From: Flavobacterium tistrianum
GTDB lineage: Bacteria > Bacteroidota > Bacteroidia > Flavobacteriales > Flavobacteriaceae
Assembly (NCBI RefSeq): GCF_003254545.1
Contig: NZ_QJRH01000068.1
Span: 1-64,000, forward strand
Length of the DNA: 64,000 bases
Reading direction: 5' to 3'
In this document: in pieces, positions 18,583 through 28,076 of the stretch
Numbering within the stretch: position 1 is the first letter of the stretch
Layout: every line of letters begins with the position of its first letter
Notes under the pieces: generated by a model
What the model was told of the DNA's origin: nothing
The model's database searches: none
What the model saw: the letters and a program-made list of their open reading frames with translations, nothing else
Made by a program: the position numbers and the translations under genes

Positions 18583-21500
18583 TTAGTTTAAAAAGTTCAT
18601 TACTTTCAATGACTTTTTGTGTCCAGATTTATCTGTTACTATCACAACAAAAATTTGTTTGCTAGCAAAACTTGGACTATTAAGCAATACTTCTTTATTG
18701 TTTTGAATATTTCTATGGCTTGTAACATTCTGCCCAATCGTATTGAATACATCAACTTGAGCAATATCTCCTGTGTCATTAGCAACAGATAAGGTATTGT
18801 TTCTAAAATAGGCAACAGTTGCATTACTCTCAGGCGTAATATCGTTTACAGCCAATGTTTTTGCTGTACCTTGAGATGCAAAATAAGCCGCATACGCTTT
18901 AGACAATTCAGATGAATTACCACAAGAAGAGGCATCCCAGTTTACAGACCAAGTCATTAAACCTCTTAAAGAAGGATATGGTCCGCCTGGCTGCATAGTA
19001 TATGTTCTTCCTGTGAAATTGGTTCCATTTCTTAAATAGTCCATTGCATTGATTCCTTCGGTTGGAGTCAGATAACCGCTACCTGCCGCACTCGGACACG
19101 CTGGCAGTGCAATAAGAACTTTCGAAGCTGGCAAACCATCAAAATGCATTCCTGTTGAAGCAATGTTATATCCTTTTATGATCATATCCGTCAACGCTGT
19201 AACCATGTTTGCTTTCTTAGCCGTACCATAATATTGACCGTCTAATCCGTTTTCTCCTCCTGTGTTATACAATTGTACCGCTAACAAATCCAATTCGTTA
19301 CGCAAGTTTTGAATGATTGGCAAGAACGAACCGAAAGTATCCGTGTAAGTAGTATAACCTCCTTGCACATATTGCGTTTCTGGAGCTGCAGTTAACAAGA
19401 ATCCAGGTCCATAGTACGCTTTTAATTCTTTGAAAGCATCTACTACGTTTTTCAATCTTGGATAAGCAGAAATACCCGCATAAGAAATATCTCTTAAACC
19501 TCCTGCGCTAAAATTCATAGATCCACCTTCAAAATCAATATCAACTCCATCGAATTGATATTCGTCGATAATTGCTTTTAAACCATTAACAAAAATATTT
19601 TTCTGAGTTACATTTTCTAAAACAACATGACCGTTTTGACCTCCAATAGAAACAATAACAGGAACACCACTGTCTCTTAAAGTTTTGATATCATTTTTCA
19701 ATAATTGCTTATCGAAAACACCATTAGTCAAATATCTAGCGTCATTTGTAGTTAGGATTGGCGTATAACCATCACGATTAACGGTTTCTACGAAAGAATA
19801 ATCCACAACATTAAACTTACTTCCCTTTATTTGAGAAAAATATAAGAATGGAGCTGAAGTGTTTTCCCAAGAATGCGCATATCCTAAAATAATTTTAGAT
19901 GGAAGCGGAATAAATCTATTACCACTTATTGTAGCAATTTTAATAGTATTGTTTAAAGTAGTCACAGCAGCTTTATTATCTGTTGCTTTGATTACAATTG
20001 GATAATCCTGATAAGCAGTTGGCGTAAAATTGTACGTATAAGTATTATTTGTACCTGCTATCATATTAAATGTACCGCCGTTTATGGTAATCGTAACACC
20101 AGAAACCGTTCCGTCGCTATCAACAGCTGTAACTGAAATTGGCACAGCTTGGAAAGAGCTTTGGTATATTGTAGTATTTGATGGTGAATTCCAAGTAATT
20201 ACAGGTAATGTATTTGGACAATTTGCACCTGAACAATTTAATGTAAAGCTGTAAGTTTTTGCATCTGTTTGTCCGTTTGATGCAGTAGCAGTAACGGTTA
20301 ACGTATGAGAAACTCCAAACTGATTTGCTACCGGCGTCCAAACCGAAGTATAAGTTCCCGAAGAATTGGTAGCACTTATAGTTTGTCCGTCTAAACTAAA
20401 TACAACAGATGAAATTGTAGTAGCATCAGCAGCGCTTAATCCAACACTTGCAACAAAATTAATTGATGATCCTAAATTTATAGCTATAGCCGAAGCTGTT
20501 GGTGCTGTAATAGCAACTACGGGCTTAGTCACAACTGTCGTTTGTGTATTAAAATTATAAACTGTTGGCGTTGTAGGAACAGCAAAGTTTGCCAAATTAT
20601 TTGGGTAATAAGCTACCTCTCCATTTTGCCAAGAGTTTAATTTCAAGCTTAAAATTTGTGTATAACCTGCTACAACCGAATCATCAAAAGCATAATTTCC
20701 TGATGCATCTGTTGTTGCCAGAACGCTTTTCCAGTTGTGTGTGTTGTCTGTCCATGGTAAAACGATTTCTACTTTAGCATTTACTACAGGCGTTGAACCA
20801 TTTTTCACCGTTCCGCTGATTAAATTTGCAGCTGCAGCTAATGCTACTCTCGCAGTTGAACTTGTATTAAAGTTGTAAACCGTTGGAGTTGATGGAACAG
20901 GAAAGTTTGCCAAATTATTTGGGTAATAATTTACTTCTCCGTTTGACCAAGTATTTAATTTTAAACTTGTAATGGTTGTATAACCGTCTGTAACAGAATT
21001 ATCAAAACTGTATTTTCCTTGTGCATCTGTTGTTGCCAGAACACTTTTCCACGGATGTGCATTATCTGTCCATGGCAAAACGATTTCTACTTTTGCACCC
21101 GCAACAGGAATAGTTCCGTTTTTAACCGTTCCGCTAATTTTACTTGTAGTTGTTGCAACGTCTTGAGTAAAATTCAATGTTTTATTCGCATTCAAATTAG
21201 AATAAACTGTAGATGCTGGTGTAAATGTCTGACCAGTTAAAGCTGCTGTTACCGTATAATTTCCTCCTGAAGCTAAAGTCAATGAATAAGCTCCACTTGA
21301 ATTAGTTGTTGCAGAAACATTTCCAGCTGTAGAAGATGCTGTCACTGTTACACCAGAAACTGGAATTGTTCCGTTAAGAACTGTTCCGCTTACTGTGTAG
21401 GTTACAACTGCTGCTCCTTGAGTAAAATTAAGCGTTTTGTTGGCATCAATTGCATTGTAAACTGTTGAAGCTGGAGTATAAGAGAATCCAGATTTTGCAG

Positions 21501-23319
21501 CTGTAACTGTAAAGTTTAAACCAGCTGTTAAACCTGCAACGCTATAAGCTCCACTTGCATTTGAAACTCCTGTTAATGTTGTAGTCCCAGAAACTGCAGA
21601 AACTGTTACCCCAGAAACTCCTGTTGTTCCGTCTAGAACTGTTCCGCTTACAGTGTAAGTTGGCTGAGATCCGTTGATTGTAACACCTGTCTGATTTACT
21701 GTAACATTGTTTAAACTTACAGGAACAAATGTATAACTAGCTTTTACTGCTGTAAGCGAATAGTTTTGCCCAGAAGTTAAATTGTTGAATGTGAAATTTC
21801 CTGTTGCAGAAACTACTGTTTGAATTACTGCATTGCTTGCATTTCGCAATTCAACTGTAACGTTGGTAACTAAAGTTGCTCCATTTTTTACAGAACCAGA
21901 AATGCTTACAGTTCCAGGAACAACGCTTCCAAATGAAGTATCCACTTGGTTTAATAATGAATTTGGAATTGCACCTCTTGTGTCCTGAGATAATTCCCAA
22001 ATCATACCTCCAGCTAAATTTTTCGATTTTATATACTGCACTTTTAAGTCCATTGACTGTTTATCTTCATAAGAGATAAATCCTTTTGTCGTAGCATTAT
22101 ATAAGTAAGGGACTTTAGTAGTATTATCAAAATAACGAACCCATCCTGCCGAAGCTGCAGATGGTGTTACCATCATCGTGTTTGGATCAAGATAAGCATG
22201 TGAATTGGTAACTGGATTTCCGACTAAATCGCAGATTTCGATACTTCCAGATTTTTCACAAGCTCCAGAACCATCCCATGTTCCTGTTGGATTTTGCGGA
22301 TTTGTACATCCAGGAACTACATATCTTGGTGCTGAAACAAATAATCCGTTTGTTGAATTTGCAGCAACGTTATCGAATTTCTTTCCGTAAAAAGGCAATC
22401 CCATAATTAATTTATTCGCAGGAAAACCAATTACATTTAAATATTGATTAGTTAATTCATCTAATGATTCTGATTGCGTTGCGCCATACAACGGGTCATT
22501 AGGGTTTCCGCTTGCATATAAAGGTGCGTTGTAACAAGTTTTATCGTACCAGTTACCGCCAAAATCATATCCGAAATAAGTAATGTAATCACAATAAGTA
22601 GAAATGTCTTCTGTCATTCCGTATTGTGCTCTGTTGTTTGGTCCTAAATACTGTTTAGCAACATTTCTAACATTGTTTCCAGCAGCAATCGTAACCAGTT
22701 TATTTGGCATTGCCTGACGCATTGCTTTCAATAAAAGCACTAAATTTTTATTATCGTCTGGGCTATATTTTTGTGGAGGAACAGGCGCACCATTTACTAT
22801 TTCTGTACCGTCAGTCCCACCCGAAAGAGGATATTCCCAGTCGATGTCGAAACCATCAATAAACGGATATGTAGTAATGAAGTTTGCCATATCTGCCGCT
22901 AAAGCTGCTCTTGCTACAGGGCTTGCAGCAATTGGAGAAAGATCTTGACCTTTTGTCCAGCCTCCCACAGAGATTAAAATTTTTAAATGCGGATACTTTT
23001 CTTTCAATTTCATTAAATCATAAAAGTTACCTTTTACTGGCGCATCCCACGGAATACCGCCTTCCATATGCTCAAAATCAGCATAAGTGTCTAAACATTT
23101 TAATTTTGTATTCTCTGGATGGGCAGGATCATAAGTAGTCCCATAAAAAGAATAATTTAAATGCGTCAATTTACTTCCATCAATCTTCGGAACATTAAAA
23201 TCCCGGGCATAGATAGACCATTGAGCATAATACCCTACTACTTTTTTTCCGTGGGCTGGTTGTGCCAACGCAAGTAAGGGAAACAGTAACAAAAAGAGCA
23301 ATCTGTAATAATGTTTCAT
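18583..23319 (-). CDS. chiA: Secreted bimodular chitinase ChiA (GH18-GH18)
   Basis: 1578 residues. Signal peptide MKHYYRLLFLLLFPLLALAQ, then an N-terminal GH18 domain (~25-450) with DGFDIDWEYP, catalytic acid E162. A linker of carboxypeptidase-regulatory/Cna-B-like modules follows (SGTVLDGTTGVSGVTV type), including two near-duplicate ~95-residue modules with EIVLPWTDN...NGEV.YYPNNLANF (bases ~20537-20829 and ~20850-21145). Ig-like segments follow (~850-1090), then a second GH18 (~1110-1460) with FDGVDIDFEGG, catalytic E1264. The last ~85 residues look like a divergent T9SS sorting domain. The length and architecture match F. johnsoniae ChiA, an extracellular chitinase needed for growth on chitin. 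The two GH18 domains probably differ in exo/endo mode. Confidence 0.96.
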   Translation of the reverse strand: MKHYYRLLFLLLFPLLALAQPAHGKKVVGYYAQWSIYARDFNVPKIDGSKLTHLNYSFYGTTYDPAHPENTKLKCLDTYADFEHMEGGIPWDAPVKGNFYDLMKLKEKYPHLKILISVGGWTKGQDLSPIAASPVARAALAADMANFITTYPFIDGFDIDWEYPLSGGTDGTEIVNGAPVPPQKYSPDDNKNLVLLLKAMRQAMPNKLVTIAAGNNVRNVAKQYLGPNNRAQYGMTEDISTYCDYITYFGYDFGGNWYDKTCYNAPLYASGNPNDPLYGATQSESLDELTNQYLNVIGFPANKLIMGLPFYGKKFDNVAANSTNGLFVSAPRYVVPGCTNPQNPTGTWDGSGACEKSGSIEICDLVGNPVTNSHAYLDPNTMMVTPSAASAGWVRYFDNTTKVPYLYNATTKGFISYEDKQSMDLKVQYIKSKNLAGGMIWELSQDTRGAIPNSLLNQVDTSFGSVVPGTVSISGSVKNGATLVTNVTVELRNASNAVIQTVVSATGNFTFNNLTSGQNYSLTAVKASYTFVPVSLNNVTVNQTGVTINGSQPTYTVSGTVLDGTTGVSGVTVSAVSGTTTLTGVSNASGAYSVAGLTAGLNFTVTAAKSGFSYTPASTVYNAIDANKTLNFTQGAAVVTYTVSGTVLNGTIPVSGVTVTASSTAGNVSATTNSSGAYSLTLASGGNYTVTAALTGQTFTPASTVYSNLNANKTLNFTQDVATTTSKISGTVKNGTIPVAGAKVEIVLPWTDNAHPWKSVLATTDAQGKYSFDNSVTDGYTTITSLKLNTWSNGEVNYYPNNLANFPVPSTPTVYNFNTSSTARVALAAAANLISGTVKNGSTPVVNAKVEIVLPWTDNTHNWKSVLATTDASGNYAFDDSVVAGYTQILSLKLNSWQNGEVAYYPNNLANFAVPTTPTVYNFNTQTTVVTKPVVAITAPTASAIAINLGSSINFVASVGLSAADATTISSVVFSLDGQTISATNSSGTYTSVWTPVANQFGVSHTLTVTATASNGQTDAKTYSFTLNCSGANCPNTLPVITWNSPSNTTIYQSSFQAVPISVTAVDSDGTVSGVTITINGGTFNMIAGTNNTYTYNFTPTAYQDYPIVIKATDNKAAVTTLNNTIKIATISGNRFIPLPSKIILGYAHSWENTSAPFLYFSQIKGSKFNVVDYSFVETVNRDGYTPILTTNDARYLTNGVFDKQLLKNDIKTLRDSGVPVIVSIGGQNGHVVLENVTQKNIFVNGLKAIIDEYQFDGVDIDFEGGSMNFSAGGLRDISYAGISAYPRLKNVVDAFKELKAYYGPGFLLTAAPETQYVQGGYTTYTDTFGSFLPIIQNLRNELDLLAVQLYNTGGENGLDGQYYGTAKKANMVTALTDMIIKGYNIASTGMHFDGLPASKVLIALPACPSAAGSGYLTPTEGINAMDYLRNGTNFTGRTYTMQPGGPYPSLRGLMTWSVNWDASSCGNSSELSKAYAAYFASQGTAKTLAVNDITPESNATVAYFRNNTLSVANDTGDIAQVDVFNTIGQNVTSHRNIQNNKEVLLNSPSFASKQIFVVIVTDKSGHKKSLKVMNFLN

Positions 23320-23360
23320 AATTAATAAATATTAGTTAATAGAAAATAAGTAATTGGGCC

Positions 23361-23414
23361 ACAGCAGCTCTAAGCTTCTGGGTTTCGCTCAACTGCAGGT
23401 TGGAAGGCTGCTGT
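23361..23414 (-). promoter_or_regulatory. Structured GC-rich leader upstream of chiA
   Basis: ACAGCAGC (23361-23368) and GCTGCTGT (23407-23414) pair. Inner CTTC/GAAG and a CAACCTGCAGTTG hairpin extend the fold. This GC-rich block sits 42 bp upstream of the chiA ATG in otherwise AT-rich DNA, so it would fall in the 5' UTR. Regulatory role is inferred. Confidence 0.45.
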
Positions 23415-23813
23415 CGATTGGAAATAAACTCAAATTAAATTCTATAGATAAATATTACTATTACCGATTTTTACATAATCATTAGCCAATAGTAGTGATT
23501 GATATTTATTTATAATTTTTAAAAAATTAATGTTAAATACAAATGATAAATTTGGGACTACTCATCAATCTATACTCTTTTTTGTCATGTTTTGTTTTAT
23601 TCTCTCTATTTGGTTTTTAAAAGGTTAATACTCCGTTATTGGTTATTTTTAGTTTGTTATAATTTATTACTTAATTGTTGTCTCGGTCTAAAAAAAACAG
23701 AATTCAAAATTTTAATCGTAATTACCTCTGCCATAATCATGGCAGAGATAATCAACACTCTAAAAAAACATTAGTAACTCAAAAACGTACTAAATACTAA
23801 TTCAAATCCAACT
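23415..23813. other. AT-rich gap between the GH20 gene and chiA
   Basis: About 400 bp without a convincing gene. A 9-bp perfect hairpin CTCTGCCAT-AATC-ATGGCAGAG at 23726-23747 lies ~65 bp past the GH20 stop. It lacks a T-run, so it may protect the mRNA end or weaken read-through into chiA. The 60-codon plus-strand frame at 23592-23774 overlaps this hairpin and has no supporting features. Confidence 0.5.
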
Positions 23814-25880
23814 CTAAATTAATTTCTTTAAACTCTCATAAACAGACAGTTCTACATCTGCATGATCTTTTGTATTGCATTGTTCAATCAATTTTTTAAG
23901 ATCTGCCGGTGCTAAAGTTGATTTATTGTCTAAAACCAATAACAGTTCCTGAGAAGCATCATTCAGTTTTTTAGACAATGGTAATATTGGCTGTACTAGT
24001 GGCGCATTATTGCTTAATTCTGTTAACCCTTTATGAACTGCAATCCACTTGGTAAAAAATGCAGTTACTTTGGCTTTATTGTCTGCTGATTTATTTGTCA
24101 AATATTGATTTACCGCTGCATCAAATGCTAGAGAATCTTTCGCATCTGGACCACATGCATCTGCAAATAAGGTAAATGGAGAATACATTTGATATTCTGT
24201 TCCTCCTTTATTACGAGTATATCCTTTTAATGGTTCGCTTACATTTGAAAACTCTTCTAATAATTTGATATCTTGATTGTTTGCAATATTTCTTAAAATC
24301 ACATCTTTATTACGAATATGTGTAATACCCAATTCTTCCAATCTAAAAGAAATATTTTCTAATCGTTTGCGCATATTCTCAACATCCACTACATCTTCTG
24401 CCGACCACAATCTTTCTGCAATTGCCGCTGTTCTTGGCCAGATTCTAGAATCTATAGTTGTTGGTGTAGCCAATTCTGACCACATTGTAGCTTCTCCACC
24501 TAGGATCCTTGCTTTTTCGTCACTAGTTAAATTAGCACCTTTTGGCATTGGGTCATTTAGGTAATGACTTGCAATTGGATACATCAAATCGATATAGTAT
24601 CCATTAGACAGAACTGTTTTATATCCTTTTTTAACGGCATCTACAAGAGATTGCCCTGCTGGCATTCCTTCGTTTGGACCTCTCCAAGAATGTACAATGG
24701 CTTCTTTAGATAAATCTTTAGTCAAAATTTCTTCCCAACCCATTAATTGTTTTCCGTGTTTCTTCAACATTGGCGCCAATTGCATTGTGAAATACGTTTG
24801 TAATTCGTGGTTGTTTTTTAAATTATGTTTCTTCATGAATTCTTGAATTTTAGGATTTTCATCCCAGTCTTTTCCTTCGTTTTCATCTCCACCAATATGG
24901 AAATAGGCACCTGGAAATAATGGACAAACCTCATCAAAAACTTCACTTAATAATTGGTATGTTTTAGGATTTGAAGGATCTAATGTTGGAGAAAAAATTC
25001 CAGCATTTCTTTCAATTCCATAGGTAGCAATTGCTGTACCTTGAATATTTTTTTCGGATGTTCCTCCTGTCAGCGTAATCACTTTGCTTCCAATTTCTGG
25101 ATAAGCTGTTAAGATTGCAGATCCGTGACCTGGAACATCTATTTCTGGAACTATTAAAATACCGCGCTCATCGGCATATTTTACGATATTTTTAATTTCC
25201 TCTTGTGTGTAATACATTCCATCCGAAGCTACTTGTGTAAACCTTGGATGTTTTTTCATTTCAATTCTCCAACCCTGATCGTCAACCAAATGCCAATGGA
25301 AAACATTCATTTTCATGGCGGCTAATGCATCAATATTTCTTTTAACTACATCAATTGGCTGAAAATGTCTTGAAACATCCATCATTAAGCCTCTCCATGT
25401 AAATCTTGGAAAATCTGCAATTTTTGAAACTGGAAAGTAAAATGTTCTTGAATTATTCTGAAGCATTTGAAGCAATGTCTCCAAACCATGCAATGCTCCT
25501 AAATCGCTTGAAGCATTTAGAGTGATTTTATTAGATGTAATATCTAAATGATAACTTTCGTCTTCATACAAACCAATTTTACCACTTTTGGTGCAGTTAA
25601 TCTGTAATTCTGCATTTGGAACTTCATTTAATTTTTGAATAAAACCTTGTTCGAAAAATATACCTGTTCTACCATCTAAACGGCGTAAAAAACGAGTTAC
25701 TCCTCCAAAAATTCTTGGATTTGGATTTCCTGTAATGTTAACTTTAAAGTTTTTGCTTAAATTAAAATTACCTTCATTAATAACAACATTCTGAGGCCAA
25801 GGCATAAGATTCAGTTGCTCTTTCTGAACTTGAGCTCCTGCCGATATACCTGCAAATAATAGTACAAATAAATATTTCAT
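23814..25880 (-). CDS. GH20 beta-N-acetylhexosaminidase
   Basis: 688 residues with a signal peptide (MKYLFVLLFAGISAGAQ). An N-terminal GH20b-like domain (~25-150) precedes the catalytic barrel (WRGLMMDVSRHF, MNVFHWHLVDDQGWRIE, VPEIDVPGHGSA, and AYFHIGGDENEGK with the catalytic D332-E333 pair). It releases GlcNAc from chitobiose and short chito-oligomers, probably in the periplasm or on the outer membrane after SusC/D uptake. It lies between chiA and nagB on the same strand. The C-terminal ~150 residues are helical and family-specific. Confidence 0.96.
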   Translation of the reverse strand: MKYLFVLLFAGISAGAQVQKEQLNLMPWPQNVVINEGNFNLSKNFKVNITGNPNPRIFGGVTRFLRRLDGRTGIFFEQGFIQKLNEVPNAELQINCTKSGKIGLYEDESYHLDITSNKITLNASSDLGALHGLETLLQMLQNNSRTFYFPVSKIADFPRFTWRGLMMDVSRHFQPIDVVKRNIDALAAMKMNVFHWHLVDDQGWRIEMKKHPRFTQVASDGMYYTQEEIKNIVKYADERGILIVPEIDVPGHGSAILTAYPEIGSKVITLTGGTSEKNIQGTAIATYGIERNAGIFSPTLDPSNPKTYQLLSEVFDEVCPLFPGAYFHIGGDENEGKDWDENPKIQEFMKKHNLKNNHELQTYFTMQLAPMLKKHGKQLMGWEEILTKDLSKEAIVHSWRGPNEGMPAGQSLVDAVKKGYKTVLSNGYYIDLMYPIASHYLNDPMPKGANLTSDEKARILGGEATMWSELATPTTIDSRIWPRTAAIAERLWSAEDVVDVENMRKRLENISFRLEELGITHIRNKDVILRNIANNQDIKLLEEFSNVSEPLKGYTRNKGGTEYQMYSPFTLFADACGPDAKDSLAFDAAVNQYLTNKSADNKAKVTAFFTKWIAVHKGLTELSNNAPLVQPILPLSKKLNDASQELLLVLDNKSTLAPADLKKLIEQCNTKDHADVELSVYESLKKLI

Positions 25881-26033
25881 TTTTCTTTTTTTTTGGAGAG
25901 TCGGATAATTATAAGTATCCTGATTTATAAAAAAACAAAACTCAGAGTGACTTCAGCTTTTACCTCACTTTTGCTATGAGATCATTCTGAATTTTGCTAT
26001 TTGATTCATTTTGAAAATAAATCGGGAATTTTT

Positions 26034-27971
26034 TTAGTAGTCAAAACGTTTAAAGGCTTCAATCGCTTCATACTCAGCCAAACCTAACTCATCATATAAT
26101 ATGGCTGTGTTTTTATTTCGATCTTCTGCCCTAACCCAGAATTCACGAGAATCATTTCCTTGGAACATCACTCTATCTTTTTGAGATTGGTGATGCAAAA
26201 TGGCATGACGTTTCAATAAAACCTCTGATGGGCTTAACGGAACTGCCATATCTATTTCATGAATATCCCACTCGTGCCAAGCGCCTCTATAAAGCCACAA
26301 CCAACAATCATCCATGTACGGTTCTGGTTTAAGTTCTTTTAATGCTGCAAAAATGGCATTAAGACAAACTTCATGAGTTCCGTGCGGATCTGCAAGATCT
26401 CCAGCAGCAAAAACCTGATGTGGTTTTATTCTTGCAATGATATCTTTTACAATAGCAATATCTTCTGGCCCTAACGGATTCTTTTTAACTTGTCCTGTTT
26501 CATAAAAAGGCAGATCTAAAAAGTGTGTATTTTCATCTTTCAATCCGATATATCTTGTTGCTCCGTAAGATTCTCTTCTTCTGATAAGTCCTTTCAATTT
26601 TCGAACTTCCAAAGAATCGATCTGATTTTCAGATTTGTTATTCAAAAATTCGATAACCGATTTGAAATTGATATCTGCTTGACCTTCTCCAATAAAATCA
26701 CTGGCTACTTCTGCAAATTTTAAGGCTTCATCATCTGAAACTGCGATATTTCCTGAAGTCTGGTACACTACATGAACATCGTGTCCTTGTTTGATTAACT
26801 TTGAAAATGTTCCTCCCATAGAAATCACATCATCGTCAGGGTGCGGACTAAAAAGAATAACTCTCTTTTTTGCGGGATTTGCCCTTTCTGGACGAAATGA
26901 ATCATCTGTGTTTGGTTTTCCTCCTGGCCATCCTGTAATGGTGTGCTGTAAAATATTAAACATATTAATGTTCATATCATAAGCAGAACCTTCCTGGGCC
27001 AAAAGATCAGACATTCCGTTATTATTATAATCTCGGTCTGTCAATTTTAGAATAGATTGTTTTGTTTTTTGACAAAGCCAAACAATTGCTTTACTTTTTA
27101 ATTCAGGTGTCCAAAGACATTCGCCAACTAACCAAGGTGTTTTGAAACGGGTTAATTCTGAAGCCGCAGATTGATCTAAAACAAAAGTTGCATTTGGATG
27201 ATTCTGTAAAAATGTTGCTGGAACTTCTGAACTAATATCGCCTTGAACTGTTCTCTTGATAATGTCTGCTTTGTTTTGTCCCCAAGCCATCAAAACAATA
27301 CGTTTTGATCTCAAAATAGTCGAAACTCCCATTGTAATGGCACGTTTCGGCACATTATCAATACCATTAAAAGCAGAAGAAGCATCTACTCTTGTGATAT
27401 GATCTAAAGTAATAATTCTTGTTCCTGAATTGATATGCGAACCTGGCTCGTTAAATCCAACGTGTCCTGTTCGGCCAATTCCAAGTAATTGAAAATCAAG
27501 ACCTCCTGCATTTTTAATATTCATTTCATAATCGATGCAGTATTGATTGATTTCATCAATTGCCACTGTACCATCAGGAATATTAATATTTTCGGGTTTG
27601 ATATCAATATGATTAAAAAGATGCTCATGCATGAAATAATGATAGCTCTGATTGTTCTCCTTAGTCATTGGATAATATTCATCCAGATTAAAGGTGATTA
27701 CATTGCTAAAACTTAGTCCTTCTTCTCTGTGCATTCTCACTAATTCCTCATAAACTTTTATAGGAGAAGAACCTGTTGCCAGACCTAAAACGCAAGGTTT
27801 ATTTTTTTCTTGCTTAGATCTAATTAGCTGCGCAATTTCCTGCGCTACAATTACAGAAGCTTCAATAGAATTTTTGAAGATTTCGATGTGAATTTTCTCA
27901 AAACGAGTTTCTTCAAATTTTCCAGCGCTTTTGTAACTAATATCAGGTTTTATTTCTAAAGCACTTTTCAT
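26034..27971 (-). CDS. nagB: Glucosamine-6-P deaminase fused to PIG-L deacetylase
   Basis: 645 residues from the chosen ATG (MKSALEIKPDISYKS). In-frame ATGs at 27998 and 28034 are possible, but the latter lies in a hairpin arm. The N-terminal half is NagB: LGLATGSSPIKVYEEL, NLDEYYP and GRTGHVGFNEPGS with the catalytic Asp/His intact. The C-terminal half (~365-640) is a PIG-L/LmbE N-acetylglucosaminyl deacetylase with FSPHPDDDVISMGG and AGDLADPHGTHE zinc motifs. This fusion is known in Bacteroidota. No nagA is present in the locus, so the PIG-L half may deacetylate GlcNAc-6-P or GlcNAc, with the NagB half making fructose-6-P. The lack of a signal peptide places it in the cytoplasm. Confidence 0.93.
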   Translation of the reverse strand: MKSALEIKPDISYKSAGKFEETRFEKIHIEIFKNSIEASVIVAQEIAQLIRSKQEKNKPCVLGLATGSSPIKVYEELVRMHREEGLSFSNVITFNLDEYYPMTKENNQSYHYFMHEHLFNHIDIKPENINIPDGTVAIDEINQYCIDYEMNIKNAGGLDFQLLGIGRTGHVGFNEPGSHINSGTRIITLDHITRVDASSAFNGIDNVPKRAITMGVSTILRSKRIVLMAWGQNKADIIKRTVQGDISSEVPATFLQNHPNATFVLDQSAASELTRFKTPWLVGECLWTPELKSKAIVWLCQKTKQSILKLTDRDYNNNGMSDLLAQEGSAYDMNINMFNILQHTITGWPGGKPNTDDSFRPERANPAKKRVILFSPHPDDDVISMGGTFSKLIKQGHDVHVVYQTSGNIAVSDDEALKFAEVASDFIGEGQADINFKSVIEFLNNKSENQIDSLEVRKLKGLIRRRESYGATRYIGLKDENTHFLDLPFYETGQVKKNPLGPEDIAIVKDIIARIKPHQVFAAGDLADPHGTHEVCLNAIFAALKELKPEPYMDDCWLWLYRGAWHEWDIHEIDMAVPLSPSEVLLKRHAILHHQSQKDRVMFQGNDSREFWVRAEDRNKNTAILYDELGLAEYEAIEAFKRFDY

Positions 27972-28013
27972 TTTTTTCTTTTTTGTAGTATTTACCATTT
28001 TGGTTTTAAGAAT

Positions 28014-28041
28014 GGTATAGACAGCTTTCACCATCTATACC
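28014..28041 (-). promoter_or_regulatory. Hairpin in the susD-nagB junction
   Basis: Perfect 8-bp arms GGTATAGA (28014-28021) and TCTATACC (28034-28041) with a 12-base loop, between the susD stop and the nagB start. The first in-frame ATG of the longest nagB frame (28032-28034) is buried in it, which argues for an internal start. It may be a processing or partial attenuation site setting nagB below susCD. Confidence 0.55.
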
Positions 28042-28076
28042 ATACCACTAACCAAACTTAATATTCCATTTTTTTT

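Noticed and set aside
23411..23430. Possible LytTR half-site (GTCGATTGG) near chiA
   Set aside because: It has an inserted base relative to the motif, opposite orientation to chiA and no 21-bp partner.
23592..23774. 60-codon frame in the GH20-chiA gap
   Set aside because: It overlaps a perfect hairpin, has no recognisable motif, and its composition is that of AT-rich non-coding DNA.
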